In this document: positions 18,513 to 27,222 of the stretch, one piece after another
Layout: each line of letters opens with the position of its first letter
Position numbering within the stretch: position 1 is the first letter of the stretch
NCBI RefSeq assembly: GCF_030066995.1
Contig: NZ_JASJAP010000001.1
Span: forward strand, 186,001-250,000
From: Erythrobacter sp.
GTDB lineage: Bacteria; Pseudomonadota; Alphaproteobacteria; Sphingomonadales; Sphingomonadaceae
Length of the DNA: 64,000 nucleotides
Direction of reading: 5' to 3'
The notes under the pieces: generated by a model
Database searches by the model: none
The model's input: only the letters and a program-made list of their open reading frames with translations
What the model was told of the DNA's origin: nothing
Program-made: the position numbers and the translations under genes

Positions 18513-18578
18513 GCTCGCTTCGCGCGGGTGGCTACGGCCTCACAACAAGGATCGCTTTCCTACAGGGGTCAGACGGGC

Positions 18579-19244
18579 TTACTTCCACTTGCGCGTGCGA
18601 TACCACTTTGTAATCACGTATTTGCTTCCCCTGATGACAGGGGTGCCTGCGTGCATCGTGTCCTCGTTGGGCGAGCCGTCTTCCAGCGCGTTGTTCCAGA
18701 TCATCAGGACGCCGGGCTTGGGCGTGATCTTGATGCCGACCTTGGTGAAGTGCGTTTCGCCGCCTTCTTCGACTGCGTTGAGAAAGGCCATCGTTGTCCA
18801 TGACCTCTGACCGCCGCGCTTGCGCTCGTGCTCCCAGTACTTTTCGGTGGTGTAGAACCAGTCGTTATGCGGCTTGAACTGCTGGCCGGGAAGGTAACGC
18901 TGGGCTTGAATGGCTTCCCCGATGATCGGGTTCACGCCCAGCAGATCGTCAATCCGGCGCGAAACGCCTTTGACGAAGCTGTCATGCGGGTCGAGATCGC
19001 CAGAATAGGAGGTGCGAAAGCCGCTGTCATAGCCGATTTCGTGCAAGGACGAGGGGCGCGCGATCATGTCGGTCATCAGGCACAATCTCTCGCATTCCTC
19101 CTTCGAGAGGAAGTCGCCCACCGCAAAGATTTCGGCCTTATCGGTATCGATCCTGTAAACGCCCGGATCCGCTGCGAGCCGCTCTCGGACCGACTTGCCG
19201 ATCCGCTTGAGCGCGGCCGCATCGGGGAAGTTCTTGGTAGCCAT
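18579..19244 (-). CDS. 2OG-Fe(II) oxygenase, prolyl-4-hydroxylase-like
   Basis: 221 residues of the prolyl 4-hydroxylase alpha-subunit-like family. The iron ligands are the HxD pair in FKPHNDWF and the distal histidine in MHAGTPVIRG; the 2-oxoglutarate-binding Lys follows in SKYVITKWYR. FLSKEECERLC and RTSYSGDL mark the substrate side. Bacterial members hydroxylate prolines in proteins such as EF-Tu, or free substrates; the target here is unknown. It is convergent with lysS and separated from the RcnB-like gene by a hairpin terminator. Confidence 0.88.
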   Translation of the reverse strand: MATKNFPDAAALKRIGKSVRERLAADPGVYRIDTDKAEIFAVGDFLSKEECERLCLMTDMIARPSSLHEIGYDSGFRTSYSGDLDPHDSFVKGVSRRIDDLLGVNPIIGEAIQAQRYLPGQQFKPHNDWFYTTEKYWEHERKRGGQRSWTTMAFLNAVEEGGETHFTKVGIKITPKPGVLMIWNNALEDGSPNEDTMHAGTPVIRGSKYVITKWYRTRKWK

Positions 19245-19275
19245 GCGCGCTGCCTAGCAAGAGGCAACGCCTACC

Positions 19276-19308
19276 AAAAGCCCCCGCCGACCGGAGTCGG
19301 GCGGGAGC
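19276..19308 (-). terminator. Rho-independent terminator of the RcnB-like gene
   Basis: On the - strand the stem pairs GCTCCCGCCCGAC with GTCGGCGGGGGC around a TCCG loop, with one bulge, and is followed directly by TTTT. It begins about 32 bases past the stop of the RcnB-like gene and precedes the hydroxylase gene. Confidence 0.7.
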
Positions 19309-19340
19309 TTGCAGGGGGTTCGTCGAGCGGCGTTGCTGAC

Positions 19341-20549
19341 CTACCAGAAGAAGTTCTCGATCACATCGACTACCTCGCCCGTATAGACGTCGACCAGCAG
19401 CACGTCATCGTAGTAGCGGACCCAGCGATAGGGCCCATAGACCGGCGGCAGGCGGAACGCCCAAGGGTCGTTTATGAAGAACCGGGGCTGGAAAAACACG
19501 CTGTCCAGGAAGAAACCGATGCCAATCGGGCGATAGAAGTGCCCGCGGAACGGCGCGTGATAGCGACCAAGCCTGAAGAGGCCCCGATTGGCGCGGCGGA
19601 AATTGCGCCATCCAAAGCGTCGATCGGCCCGCCAGGCGCGGCGGTCCCAACGGCGGAAATTGCCGTTGGCAAAGCCGCGTGCAAAGCCTCTGCGCTGACC
19701 GGCGCGAAACGCGTTGCGGCGAATGCGGCGGTCATCGAAGCGGTCGCGGCGGCGCTCGTTGCGGACGCCCGCGCGAAAGCCCCGGCGTTCGGCGTTGCGC
19801 CGGATTCGGCGATTCTCAGCCCGGTTGCCGCGCCGCTCCGCGCGAACGCCGTCACGAAAGCCCCGGCGACCGGCCCTATCGACCCGGCGATCGGCCCGGC
19901 GGTCGGCTCTGCGCCCTTCGCGGCGGTCGAAGCGGCGGTCAGCGCGGCGATCAAAACGCCGGTTGTCCCGACGCTCCGCTCGCGCCCGGTTGCCGCGCAC
20001 TTCGCTGCCGAACACCCTGCGGTTCTCACGGAAATCGCCACCTCGGCGGGCTCGGTTCGCGCGGTTGTTCGCTCGCCGATCAAGGCGACCGGCGCGGTTC
20101 TCGCCGCGTCTTTCTATGCGATTGGCGCGATTGCTGCTGCGGCGATCCACGCGGTTTGCCGCCCGGTTGTTGCCGCGGCGCTCGAGCCGACCTGCGCGAT
20201 TGTCTCCGCGCCGCTCGACGCGGTTTGCCCGGTTGCCGCTGCGCCGCTGCGCGCGGTCAGCGCGGTTGGAGGCGCGTTCGCCAGACCGTGCGCCGCGATT
20301 GCCGCGCCGCGCTTCGCGACGGTTGCCGCGATTGTCGGACCGTGCGCGCTGGCGGTTGCCGCGATTGTTGGCGCGGTTGCGCTGTCGGTTGGCGCGTTCG
20401 CGTGGTTGCGCTTCCGCTGAGCCGGCGCGGGCCTCGCTTGCCGCGCCGAGGGCGCTCGCCGCTTTTGCGGACGTGGGGGAAATCGCAAGAGCAAGCGCGG
20501 TGGCGATGGCCGAAAGCGCGCTGCCCCTGAGCAACAGGGTCAGGTCCAT
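19341..20549 (-). CDS. RcnB-family protein with long Arg/Asn-rich repeat region
   Basis: 402 residues from the ATG at 20549, which has GGAGG six bases upstream. A signal peptide (residues 1-30, ending TSAKAASA) is followed by about 250 residues made of degenerate short units such as NRANR, RRGNRA and DRRADRR. The last 80 residues end in PVYGPYRWVRYYDDVLLVDVYTG, the RcnB C-terminal motif. E. coli RcnB is a periplasmic protein affecting Ni/Co export; the role of this repeat-rich form is unknown. The extreme positive charge suggests binding to a polyanion at the cell envelope. The frame stays open upstream to 21386, but that part is not coding. Confidence 0.75.
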   Translation of the reverse strand: MDLTLLLRGSALSAIATALALAISPTSAKAASALGAASEARAGSAEAQPRERANRQRNRANNRGNRQRARSDNRGNRREARRGNRGARSGERASNRADRAQRRSGNRANRVERRGDNRAGRLERRGNNRAANRVDRRSSNRANRIERRGENRAGRLDRRANNRANRARRGGDFRENRRVFGSEVRGNRARAERRDNRRFDRRADRRFDRREGRRADRRADRRVDRAGRRGFRDGVRAERRGNRAENRRIRRNAERRGFRAGVRNERRRDRFDDRRIRRNAFRAGQRRGFARGFANGNFRRWDRRAWRADRRFGWRNFRRANRGLFRLGRYHAPFRGHFYRPIGIGFFLDSVFFQPRFFINDPWAFRLPPVYGPYRWVRYYDDVLLVDVYTGEVVDVIENFFW

Positions 20550-20744
20550 AAATGCCTCCAGTGTTGCCGTTCCACCACCCACGGCTTCGTTGGTACAATG
20601 TGTTACAAAGCGCTGTCTGACGGTTTCCTTAACCGATCTTTCAGGCTCGCGTTCATGATTAGAGGTCTTTGTCTGAACGAAATCTGAAGCGGCGAAAGGC
20701 TTGAAACCTTGCTCTTTGTCGTGGCTCCGCCCACATCGCGCCGC

Positions 20745-21329
20745 ATGTTTGACCAACTCGACGATGTCCATGTGGACCTTACAAATCGCCTGATCCGCGC
20801 CGCGCGCGACCGCAGGAGCCCGATGCACACTCCAGCGGTCGTCACCAGCGATGTCGACGCGCGCACGATGGTGCTGCGAGAGTTCGATAGCCAGGCCTGG
20901 ACCCTGCGCTTTCACACGGATACGCGCGCACCCAAGGTTGCTCCGATCGAGGCGGACCCGCGCGTCGCGGTGCTGTTCTATGACAAGGGCGCCAAGATCC
21001 AGATCCGCGCGCGCGGCACGGCGGCGATCCTGCGCGATGCCGAGGTTACGCGTAGCGCGTGGGAGAACGGTTCCAACTTCGCGCGGCGCTGTTATATGGG
21101 CGATGGCCCGGGAGTGGCCGCCGACACGCCGACCTCGGGCCTTCCGGAAGAGCTTGAGGGCACAGAGCCCACCGACGAACAGCTTCAGCCCGCATGGGAG
21201 AATTTCGCGGTCCTGCTTGTGACCTTGCGCGAGCTTGACTGGCTCTACCTCGCCCATACCGGCCATGTGCGAGCGCAGTTTGCACAGGGCGACAGCGGGG
21301 CCTGGGAAGGGCGCTGGGTTAGCCCTTGA
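20745..21329 (+). CDS. Pyridoxamine 5'-phosphate oxidase-like flavoprotein
   Basis: About 194 residues with the split-barrel FMN-binding fold. HTPAVVTSDVDARTMVLREFD, LRFHTDTRAPKVAPIEADPRVAVLFYD and KIQIRARGTAAIL follow the family order for FMN contacts. It lacks the C-terminal PdxH signature, so I do not call it PdxH. Possible roles are FMN- or haem-linked reductase or oxidase. The ATG at 20745 (MFDQLDDVH) is preferred by family comparison; a TTG at 20709 with AAAGG ahead is an alternative. It diverges from the RcnB-like gene. Confidence 0.75.
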   Translation: MFDQLDDVHVDLTNRLIRAARDRRSPMHTPAVVTSDVDARTMVLREFDSQAWTLRFHTDTRAPKVAPIEADPRVAVLFYDKGAKIQIRARGTAAILRDAEVTRSAWENGSNFARRCYMGDGPGVAADTPTSGLPEELEGTEPTDEQLQPAWENFAVLLVTLRELDWLYLAHTGHVRAQFAQGDSGAWEGRWVSP

Positions 21330-21492
21330 GTCTCCTGCACGACCAGTCCCGCGTTTACAGGCACTTAGCCGAGAAATGGACCGCATGTTACACCGTCGTG
21401 GGGAAAAAGATCTGGCCTCGACCGACGGCGCAGAGTGAGGCAGGAAACCGAGATACTGGGCGGGATGTGGGGCGGTTTTCCACTCATCGCGC

Positions 21493-22503
21493 TCAAGTAT
21501 CCGAGTGCAATTCCTCCATGAGGTAACACAGACAATCCTGGCGGATAACGCGCTCTTGCGTCGTCAACATGGCTGGTACGACCGATCTTGAAAGGGTTAA
21601 GCGTCCATCATCGCTCTGAAAGAAAGCGCCGGCAACATCGTCGCCGTTTTCATCGATAACCTCGAACGGCATGGGGTCGTTGGTCAACCCAAAGTTGAAA
21701 TCCCTGTGCAGCCGCTCGAAATTGTGCAGGTCGAGATCGTCATTGAGGGCAAGCCAGGGCCTGTTGGAAGCGCGTTTGAGGGCTACGTCGCTGCGCACCC
21801 GCACCTGAGCCAGCGTGTGGAAGAGCGTGATGGGTTCGGCGTCCCGGCGGGCTTCCAGATTTTGGAGTGAAAGAACGGTCTGAACCAAGCGCGCGGCTGC
21901 TTCAGCGTTGGCCTCAACGCCGGATTGACCACATTCGACAGTGAGCGCCGGGATCAGATCGCGAAATGAAGCTGTCTGGGTACCCGGCAGTCCGCGAAAG
22001 AGCACTGCGCGCGACGCGAAGAGCGAGGCCAGCGTCATGACCCGTTCGTCCTCAACGCAGATCACGCCATAATGGGGATTGCGCCCGGTGTTGTTGTGGA
22101 TGTCGATAGCGGCAAAGGCGTTTCGTTCGATGACGCGGCTGTGAACCTGAGCCATCACGCGCGCCTCAGCGGAGCTCTTGTGGTCAACACATCCCGGCCA
22201 GACGCGATTGTAGTCGGGTTGCCCTTCGAGTCGTCGAACGCCATCTCTTGCCGCGCTCACATTGCCAATCAGGATCATGAGCGGCCTTGGAAGCGCACGC
22301 GATGCAGCGGCCCGCAGAACCTTCTGGATGGCGACAAGCCCCGAATCCTCGTTCCCATGCATAAGGGCAGAGACGAACAGCGGTGCACCCGGTTTCCCTT
22401 CGAGTTCGATCAGCGTCGGGCCATCCAGAATCTGATGCAGGTCCCGAGCGCTTGCTTCGAGCAGCCCGTCGGGTATCGAGGATGTAACGCGAAGTGAGGT
22501 CAT
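21493..22503 (-). CDS. Succinylglutamate desuccinylase/aspartoacylase-family hydrolase
   Basis: A zinc-dependent M14-type amidohydrolase of about 336 residues. The H-x-x-E zinc pair is in ALMHGNEDSGL, and the third ligand is the His in AIDIHNNTGRNPHYG. RGLPGTQTASFRDLIPALTVECGQSG resembles the active-site loop of the family, with the catalytic Glu. These enzymes cut N-acyl-amino acid amides; the substrate is unknown. ATG at 22503 is chosen, 14 bases after the stop of the upstream ligase gene; an in-frame GTG at 22530 would overlap it. No astABCD genes are nearby, so arginine catabolism is not supported. Confidence 0.8.
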   Translation of the reverse strand: MTSLRVTSSIPDGLLEASARDLHQILDGPTLIELEGKPGAPLFVSALMHGNEDSGLVAIQKVLRAAASRALPRPLMILIGNVSAARDGVRRLEGQPDYNRVWPGCVDHKSSAEARVMAQVHSRVIERNAFAAIDIHNNTGRNPHYGVICVEDERVMTLASLFASRAVLFRGLPGTQTASFRDLIPALTVECGQSGVEANAEAAARLVQTVLSLQNLEARRDAEPITLFHTLAQVRVRSDVALKRASNRPWLALNDDLDLHNFERLHRDFNFGLTNDPMPFEVIDENGDDVAGAFFQSDDGRLTLSRSVVPAMLTTQERVIRQDCLCYLMEELHSDT

Positions 22504-22517
22504 CCGCAGCGCGCCGC

Positions 22518-23939
22518 CTAATCGGGCCACTCATGAACCGGCAGGCCGGATTTCTGGTTCGCCAGGTAGTCCGCCGTCAAGCGGTGGAAGTCGCCGTGGC
22601 GATCGAATTGCGCCAGTTGCCAGTTCGCACCGTTCTTTCGTGTCTCCAACCGCATCGACACAGTTGAGATATACTTGTCGATCAGGTGTTCAGCCATACC
22701 CAGCTTGCGAAGACCGCGCTCGGCAAGTGCGATCACGTCTTCGAGCACGCTCGCCACCGGGCGGCGAGCCTTCTTGCCGAACCACTCGATTTCAGCGCCG
22801 AGGCCATCGCGTGCAGCCGCGTAGAAGTTCGACCGAGCCTTTTCGAAAGGCAGCTCGGCGACCGCCGCGTCAATATACCCGCTGATTTCCTCGACGGCTC
22901 CGAAATACAGCGCTGCGTTGGCCATCATGTCCAGAACGCTCGGCCCTGCCGGCATGACGCGCTGCTCTATCCGAATATGCGGCTTTCCATCAGAGCTGCG
23001 CCCGACCAGCGGCCTCACCCAGCGCCACAAGGTTCCGTTGTGTAGCTTCAGGCATGCGAAATCAGCGTCGGTCTTCGCGGCGTCGCACATTGGCAGCAGC
23101 ACCGGGTATGCAGAGAGATTCTCTTCGAACAATTCGATCAGGTGCTCGTTTGCGTAACCGGAACCAAAGGTGACGCGCTGAAGCTTTGTCGGCTGAGCTA
23201 AGGCCTGTTCGAAAATCGGTATGCGCGTCTCGTGCCACAGTGGTTTGCCAAAGAGAAAAGGCGCGTTCGCCGCGATGGCGACCAGCGGCGCGCTGAGCGA
23301 CAAGGAAGCGTTGTAGGCGGACACCATCTTCCGATCGTCCAGTTGGAGGTGGAGCTGCAACGAAGTTGTCGCAGCCTCGGCCATCACATCCTCGTAAGCG
23401 GCGTTAAAGCCCGCGCCGCCCTTGCTACTGTCAATGTCGAAGGAGATCGGCGCACCGCCCCGACCGCGCATCGCTTCTCGATTTAACGCGGCATAGCGAT
23501 TGGAAGGGGTCATCATCTCTAGCGAGAGGTCTTCTTCGCGCAGAGTTGGCAATGTGCCAATCGCGATAATCGTATCGACATCTTCGTGCGCATTGGTTGC
23601 GCAATGACGCATCGTCTTGCTCAGGTGCGCGTGCATGCGCGACAGCCCTTCGCCCGCAATCTCCTCCACCGGCGTGTTGATCTCGATGTTGAAGCGAGAC
23701 AACTCCGCCACGACGGTGTCGTGGTCCAACCTTTGAAGAAAGCTCTGATTATGCGGCGCTGGAAAAAAGTTGTGGTCAATCAACCAGACTTCCAGCTCAA
23801 GCCCGATGAGCGGGCCCTTGTCGGAAAGACCACCCTCAGCCTGTATCCGGCGAAGCAAAGCCGTCTCGCGCGCGAGACGCTCCCGAAAGGCTTTGAAATC
23901 GTCTTCTCCGAAGTGATCCTTGGCAATCTCTTCGCCCAT
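22518..23939 (-). CDS. GCS2-superfamily carboxylate-amine ligase, glutamate-cysteine ligase-like
   Basis: 473 residues. GPLIGLELEVWLID and AELSRFNIEINTPVEEIAG are the ATP/metal segments of the GCS2 superfamily (glutamate-cysteine ligase 2, YbdK). The second half, HLQLDDRKMVSAYNASLSLSA-like, also fits. The canonical gshA is elsewhere in the window, so this paralogue probably joins a different carboxylate and amine. It lies 30 bases after ettA and 14 bases before the AstE-like hydrolase, all leftward. A bond-forming ligase next to an amide hydrolase suggests one metabolite being made and trimmed. Confidence 0.78.
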   Translation of the reverse strand: MGEEIAKDHFGEDDFKAFRERLARETALLRRIQAEGGLSDKGPLIGLELEVWLIDHNFFPAPHNQSFLQRLDHDTVVAELSRFNIEINTPVEEIAGEGLSRMHAHLSKTMRHCATNAHEDVDTIIAIGTLPTLREEDLSLEMMTPSNRYAALNREAMRGRGGAPISFDIDSSKGGAGFNAAYEDVMAEAATTSLQLHLQLDDRKMVSAYNASLSLSAPLVAIAANAPFLFGKPLWHETRIPIFEQALAQPTKLQRVTFGSGYANEHLIELFEENLSAYPVLLPMCDAAKTDADFACLKLHNGTLWRWVRPLVGRSSDGKPHIRIEQRVMPAGPSVLDMMANAALYFGAVEEISGYIDAAVAELPFEKARSNFYAAARDGLGAEIEWFGKKARRPVASVLEDVIALAERGLRKLGMAEHLIDKYISTVSMRLETRKNGANWQLAQFDRHGDFHRLTADYLANQKSGLPVHEWPD

Positions 23940-23969
23940 GGCCGCCCCATCAAGACCTCAAGTGTCGCC

Positions 23970-25643
23970 TCAGCGCGTCAGCTTCTTATAAGCCAACCGG
24001 GTAGGCCTGTCCGCTGCGTCACCCAGACGACGCCGCTTGTCTTCCTCATACGCTTCGAAGTTGCCCTCGAACCACTCGACGTGGCTGTTACCCTCGAACG
24101 CGAGGATGTGCGTTGCGAGGCGGTCGAGGAAGAAGCGGTCGTGCGAGATCACCACAGCACAGCCGGCGAAGTTCTCGATCGCGTCTTCGAGTGCAGCGAG
24201 GGTTTCGACGTCGAGGTCATTGGTCGGCTCGTCCAGCAGCAGGACGTTGCCGCCTTCCTTGAGCATCTTGGCCATGTGGACGCGGTTGCGTTCACCGCCC
24301 GAAAGCTTGCCGACATTCTTCTGCTGGTCGGGGCCCTTGAAGTTGAACGCGCCGACATAGGCGCGGGTCGACATGTCATGGCCGTTGACCTGCATGTAAT
24401 CGAGCCCGTCGGAGATTTCCTCCCAGACATTGTTGGTGGGCGTCAGGTCGTCGCGCGACTGGTCGACATAGCCGAGGCGCACGGTATCGCCGATCTCGAT
24501 CGTGCCTGAGTCGGGCGTCTCCTGCCCGGTGATGATCTTGAACAGCGTGGACTTGCCCGCGCCGTTGGGGCCGATCACGCCGACAATGCCACCGGGAGGC
24601 AGCTTGAAGGAGAGGTCTTCAAACAACAGCTTGTCGCCATAAGCCTTGGTGATGTTCTTGGCTTCGATCACCTTGCCCCCCAGGCGCTCGGGCACCTGAA
24701 TGACGATCTGGGCTTTGCCCGGCTTGCGGTCGGCCTGCGCGTCCTGAAGCTGTTCGAACTTGCGGATACGGGCCTTCGACTTTGTCTGGCGCGCGGACGG
24801 GGTCTGCCGGATCCATTCGAGTTCGCGGGAGAGCGCCTTTTGGCGACCTGACTCTTCGCGCGCTTCCTGTTCGAGACGTTTCGCCTTCTTCTCCAGATAG
24901 GTCGAATAATTGCCTTCATAGGGGTAGTAAGAGCCGCGATCGAGCTCGAGGATCCATTCCACGACGTTATCGAGGAAGTAGCGATCGTGGGTGATCATCA
25001 GCACCGCGCCAGCGTATTCCTTGAGGTGGTTTTCCAGCCATTCGACGCTTTCGGCATCCAAGTGGTTGGTCGGCTCGTCGAGCAGCAGGATCGAAGGCTT
25101 CTGGATCAAGAGGCGGGTGAGCGCGACGCGGCGCTTTTCTCCGCCTGACAGGTTCTCAACCGAAGCGTCGGAAGGCGGGCAGCGCAGGGCTTCCATCGCG
25201 ATTTCGAGCTGGTTATCGAGCGTCCATCCATCGACCGCATCGATCTTCGCCTGAAGCTCAGCCATCTTCTCGCCCAGCGCATCAAAATCCGCATCGGGTT
25301 CAGCCATCTGCGCCGAGACCGCGTTGAATTCCTCAACAAGATCAGCGGTTTCGCGCGCGCCGTCCTTGACGTTCTCGAGCACGGTCTTGGTTGGGTCAAG
25401 CTCGGGCTCCTGCGGCAGATAACCCACGGTGATGTTCTCACCGGCCCACGCTTCACCAGAAATATCGGTGTCGATACCGGCCATGATCTTCATCAGCGTG
25501 GATTTGCCCGCGCCGTTGGGGCCAACAATGCCGATCTTCGCGCCTTGGTAGAATTGCAGGTTGATGTTGGAGAGCACGGGCTTTTGGGCGCCGGGAAAAC
25601 TCTTGGTCATGCCCTTCATCACATAGGCGTATTGCGCGGCCAT
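23970..25643 (-). CDS. ettA: Energy-dependent translational throttle ABC-F protein EttA
   Basis: A soluble ABC-F ATPase that binds the ribosomal E site and gates the first elongation step according to energy charge. The 557-residue length matches EttA. Two ABC modules are visible, each with Walker A (GPNGAGKSTLMKIM and GPNGAGKSTLFKII), signature (LSGGEKRRVAL and LSGGERNRVHM) and Walker B followed by DEPTNHLD or DEPTNDLD. Between them lies the P-site tRNA interaction region (KKAKRLEQEAREESGRQKAL). The start MAAQYAYVMKGMTKSFPG is the usual EttA N-terminus; an in-frame upstream extension was ignored. Confidence 0.94.
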   Translation of the reverse strand: MAAQYAYVMKGMTKSFPGAQKPVLSNINLQFYQGAKIGIVGPNGAGKSTLMKIMAGIDTDISGEAWAGENITVGYLPQEPELDPTKTVLENVKDGARETADLVEEFNAVSAQMAEPDADFDALGEKMAELQAKIDAVDGWTLDNQLEIAMEALRCPPSDASVENLSGGEKRRVALTRLLIQKPSILLLDEPTNHLDAESVEWLENHLKEYAGAVLMITHDRYFLDNVVEWILELDRGSYYPYEGNYSTYLEKKAKRLEQEAREESGRQKALSRELEWIRQTPSARQTKSKARIRKFEQLQDAQADRKPGKAQIVIQVPERLGGKVIEAKNITKAYGDKLLFEDLSFKLPPGGIVGVIGPNGAGKSTLFKIITGQETPDSGTIEIGDTVRLGYVDQSRDDLTPTNNVWEEISDGLDYMQVNGHDMSTRAYVGAFNFKGPDQQKNVGKLSGGERNRVHMAKMLKEGGNVLLLDEPTNDLDVETLAALEDAIENFAGCAVVISHDRFFLDRLATHILAFEGNSHVEWFEGNFEAYEEDKRRRLGDAADRPTRLAYKKLTR

Positions 25644-25861
25644 TGGCTTATTCGTCCTTGATCGAGATAGGAAATCTATCGCCTCGGCTAGCGGGGCGTC
25701 TTGGGGGCTCAGATAGGCGTCCGGGGTGAAGGGGGCAAGGCGGGTTCGAAGCCAACGGCTATTCGGCCATCGGAGCGCGCTCATCTTGCCGTCTGCGCTG
25801 CCGGTAAAGCGGCTCTTAACCTTCTCGGCGTAGTTCTGTCTAAAGGGAACAGGACGGGTCG

Positions 25862-27121
25862 ATGCAAACTCAGATACTTGGGCTTTTGACCCCGCTTATG
25901 GCGCTGTTCTTTGCCGCAACTTTTGCGGTGATGTGGCGGGTGGGGCGATTGAAGCGATTTGTCCTTCTGTTCGCGCTTGCCCACGTCCTTGGCGCTACAG
26001 GATTTCTCCTCACCCACGCCTTGCCTTCGGACGCCTTCTATGTGTTTCACCTGACGCAGGCGTTCTACTTTCTTGGTTCCGCCGTCATTCTCTTCGCGGT
26101 GTGCGAGCGCGCTGGACAGCGGCTGCACCTGGGCAGCGTTGCGGTCATCTATGTCATCAGCGCGAGCGTCCTGGCGATAGCTGTTTCCCTTACAAACGAC
26201 GTCGCGCCTCGGCTGATTATCGTGAACACGGGTTACGGCGTGCTGTTCGCGATGGGTGTAACCACGCTTCTTGCCGCGCCCCATCGCGGTGTGATCGACA
26301 AGGCGATCATCGCAGTGATCGCGTTTCAGGCGGCTGACTTTCTGGTCAGGCCCAACCTCACCCTCCTTTTCGAAAGCTCCATCCCTGCGCACGCGTACCG
26401 GGAATCGGTGTACTATTCGCTGATCGGCCTTGTCCTGGGGATCAAGAACGTGATGCTGGCGATGGTCCTGATCGGCGCGTCCATCTATGACTGGGTGACA
26501 GCGATCCGCGAGAGCGGCGCGCGCGACCCGTTGACCGGGCTCCACAATCGGGCGTCTTTCGAGCAAACCATGCGCGCTCTGATTCCGCGCGCCGAGGCCG
26601 AAGGAACCCCTCTCAGCCTGGTGATCGCGGACATCGACAACTTCAAACAGGTCAACGATATCTGGGGACATCAGGCTGGCGACGGCGCGCTTTCGGGCTT
26701 CGGCAACCTCGTCGAAGAGATGGTTCGTGGTTGCGACACCGCGGCGCGCGTCGGCGGAGAGGAGTTCTGCATCGCGGTCTGGAACTGCGACAACGACGCG
26801 GCCGGGCGATTGGCCAATCGTATCCGGCAGGCATTCGGGCGGCTCGAACAGCCTTGCCTGGGCGATCATATGCGTCTGACCGCCAGTTTCGGCGTGGCCA
26901 CGGCCCGAAAGGGGGAAACCTATGGGCGCCTGTTCGAGCGCGCGGATGCGGCGCTTTACGAGGCAAAGCGCGCGGGCCGCGATCGCGTCGTGTGTTCTCT
27001 CGTAGAAGCCCCTGCCGCGCCACAAGAGAAAAGCCAGATGGTCGAGCGTGCGGAGGATAACCTCGATGAAGTGCAAACGCAGGCGGGCCTGGTGGTCAAC
27101 GGCACTGCCGCTCGCGTCTAG
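25862..27121 (+). CDS. Membrane diguanylate cyclase 1
   Basis: Makes cyclic di-GMP from two GTP. The 419-residue protein has about seven hydrophobic helices in residues 1-210 and a GGDEF domain starting near residue 220 (RDPLTGLHNRASFEQ). The active site is GGEEF, and a product-inhibition I-site RGCD stands five residues before it, so feedback control is expected. AGGACGGG precedes the ATG. It is followed after 101 bases by a second cyclase of the same build, so the pair looks like a tandem duplication that has diverged in the sensor part. The signal sensed is unknown. Confidence 0.9.
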   Translation: MQTQILGLLTPLMALFFAATFAVMWRVGRLKRFVLLFALAHVLGATGFLLTHALPSDAFYVFHLTQAFYFLGSAVILFAVCERAGQRLHLGSVAVIYVISASVLAIAVSLTNDVAPRLIIVNTGYGVLFAMGVTTLLAAPHRGVIDKAIIAVIAFQAADFLVRPNLTLLFESSIPAHAYRESVYYSLIGLVLGIKNVMLAMVLIGASIYDWVTAIRESGARDPLTGLHNRASFEQTMRALIPRAEAEGTPLSLVIADIDNFKQVNDIWGHQAGDGALSGFGNLVEEMVRGCDTAARVGGEEFCIAVWNCDNDAAGRLANRIRQAFGRLEQPCLGDHMRLTASFGVATARKGETYGRLFERADAALYEAKRAGRDRVVCSLVEAPAAPQEKSQMVERAEDNLDEVQTQAGLVVNGTAARV

Positions 27122-27133
27122 GTAATCTCAAGT

Positions 27134-27166
27134 AAAGAGCCTTTACGATCGTATAATCTGCTCTTT
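27134..27166. promoter_or_regulatory. Inverted repeat around a TATAAT between the cyclase genes
   Basis: AAAGAGC (27134-27140) and GCTCTTT (27160-27166) form seven-base arms around a 19-base centre that contains a consensus TATAAT at 27152-27157, about 65 bases before the second cyclase. No good -35 hexamer is visible. It may be a promoter overlapped by an operator, or a weak attenuator between the tandem genes. Confidence 0.35.
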
Positions 27167-27222
27167 GCAGACGATTAACCTGCCTGTGCGATTAAGAACA
27201 CGGCACTTTCCATGGGTTCTTA

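Noticed and set aside
19700..20400. Short GC-rich repeats that look like a CRISPR or tandem array
   Set aside because: The repeats are degenerate, in coding register and encode Arg/Asn units; there are no constant repeats with unique spacers and no cas genes.
18828..20420. 530-codon open frame on the + strand across the hydroxylase and RcnB-like genes, with a second of 314 codons
   Set aside because: Antisense to the Arg-rich repeat gene; the Ala/Val-rich or Arg-rich translation reflects the repeat's codon bias and has no start context or domain.
20550..21386. N-terminal extension of the RcnB-like frame
   Set aside because: It is antisense to the PNPOx-like gene, and a signal peptide with a GGAGG ribosome site marks the start at 20549.
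21493..22503. AstE of the arginine succinyltransferase pathway
   Set aside because: No astA, astB, astC or astD gene nearby and the partner gene is a GCS2-type ligase; only the superfamily call is supported.
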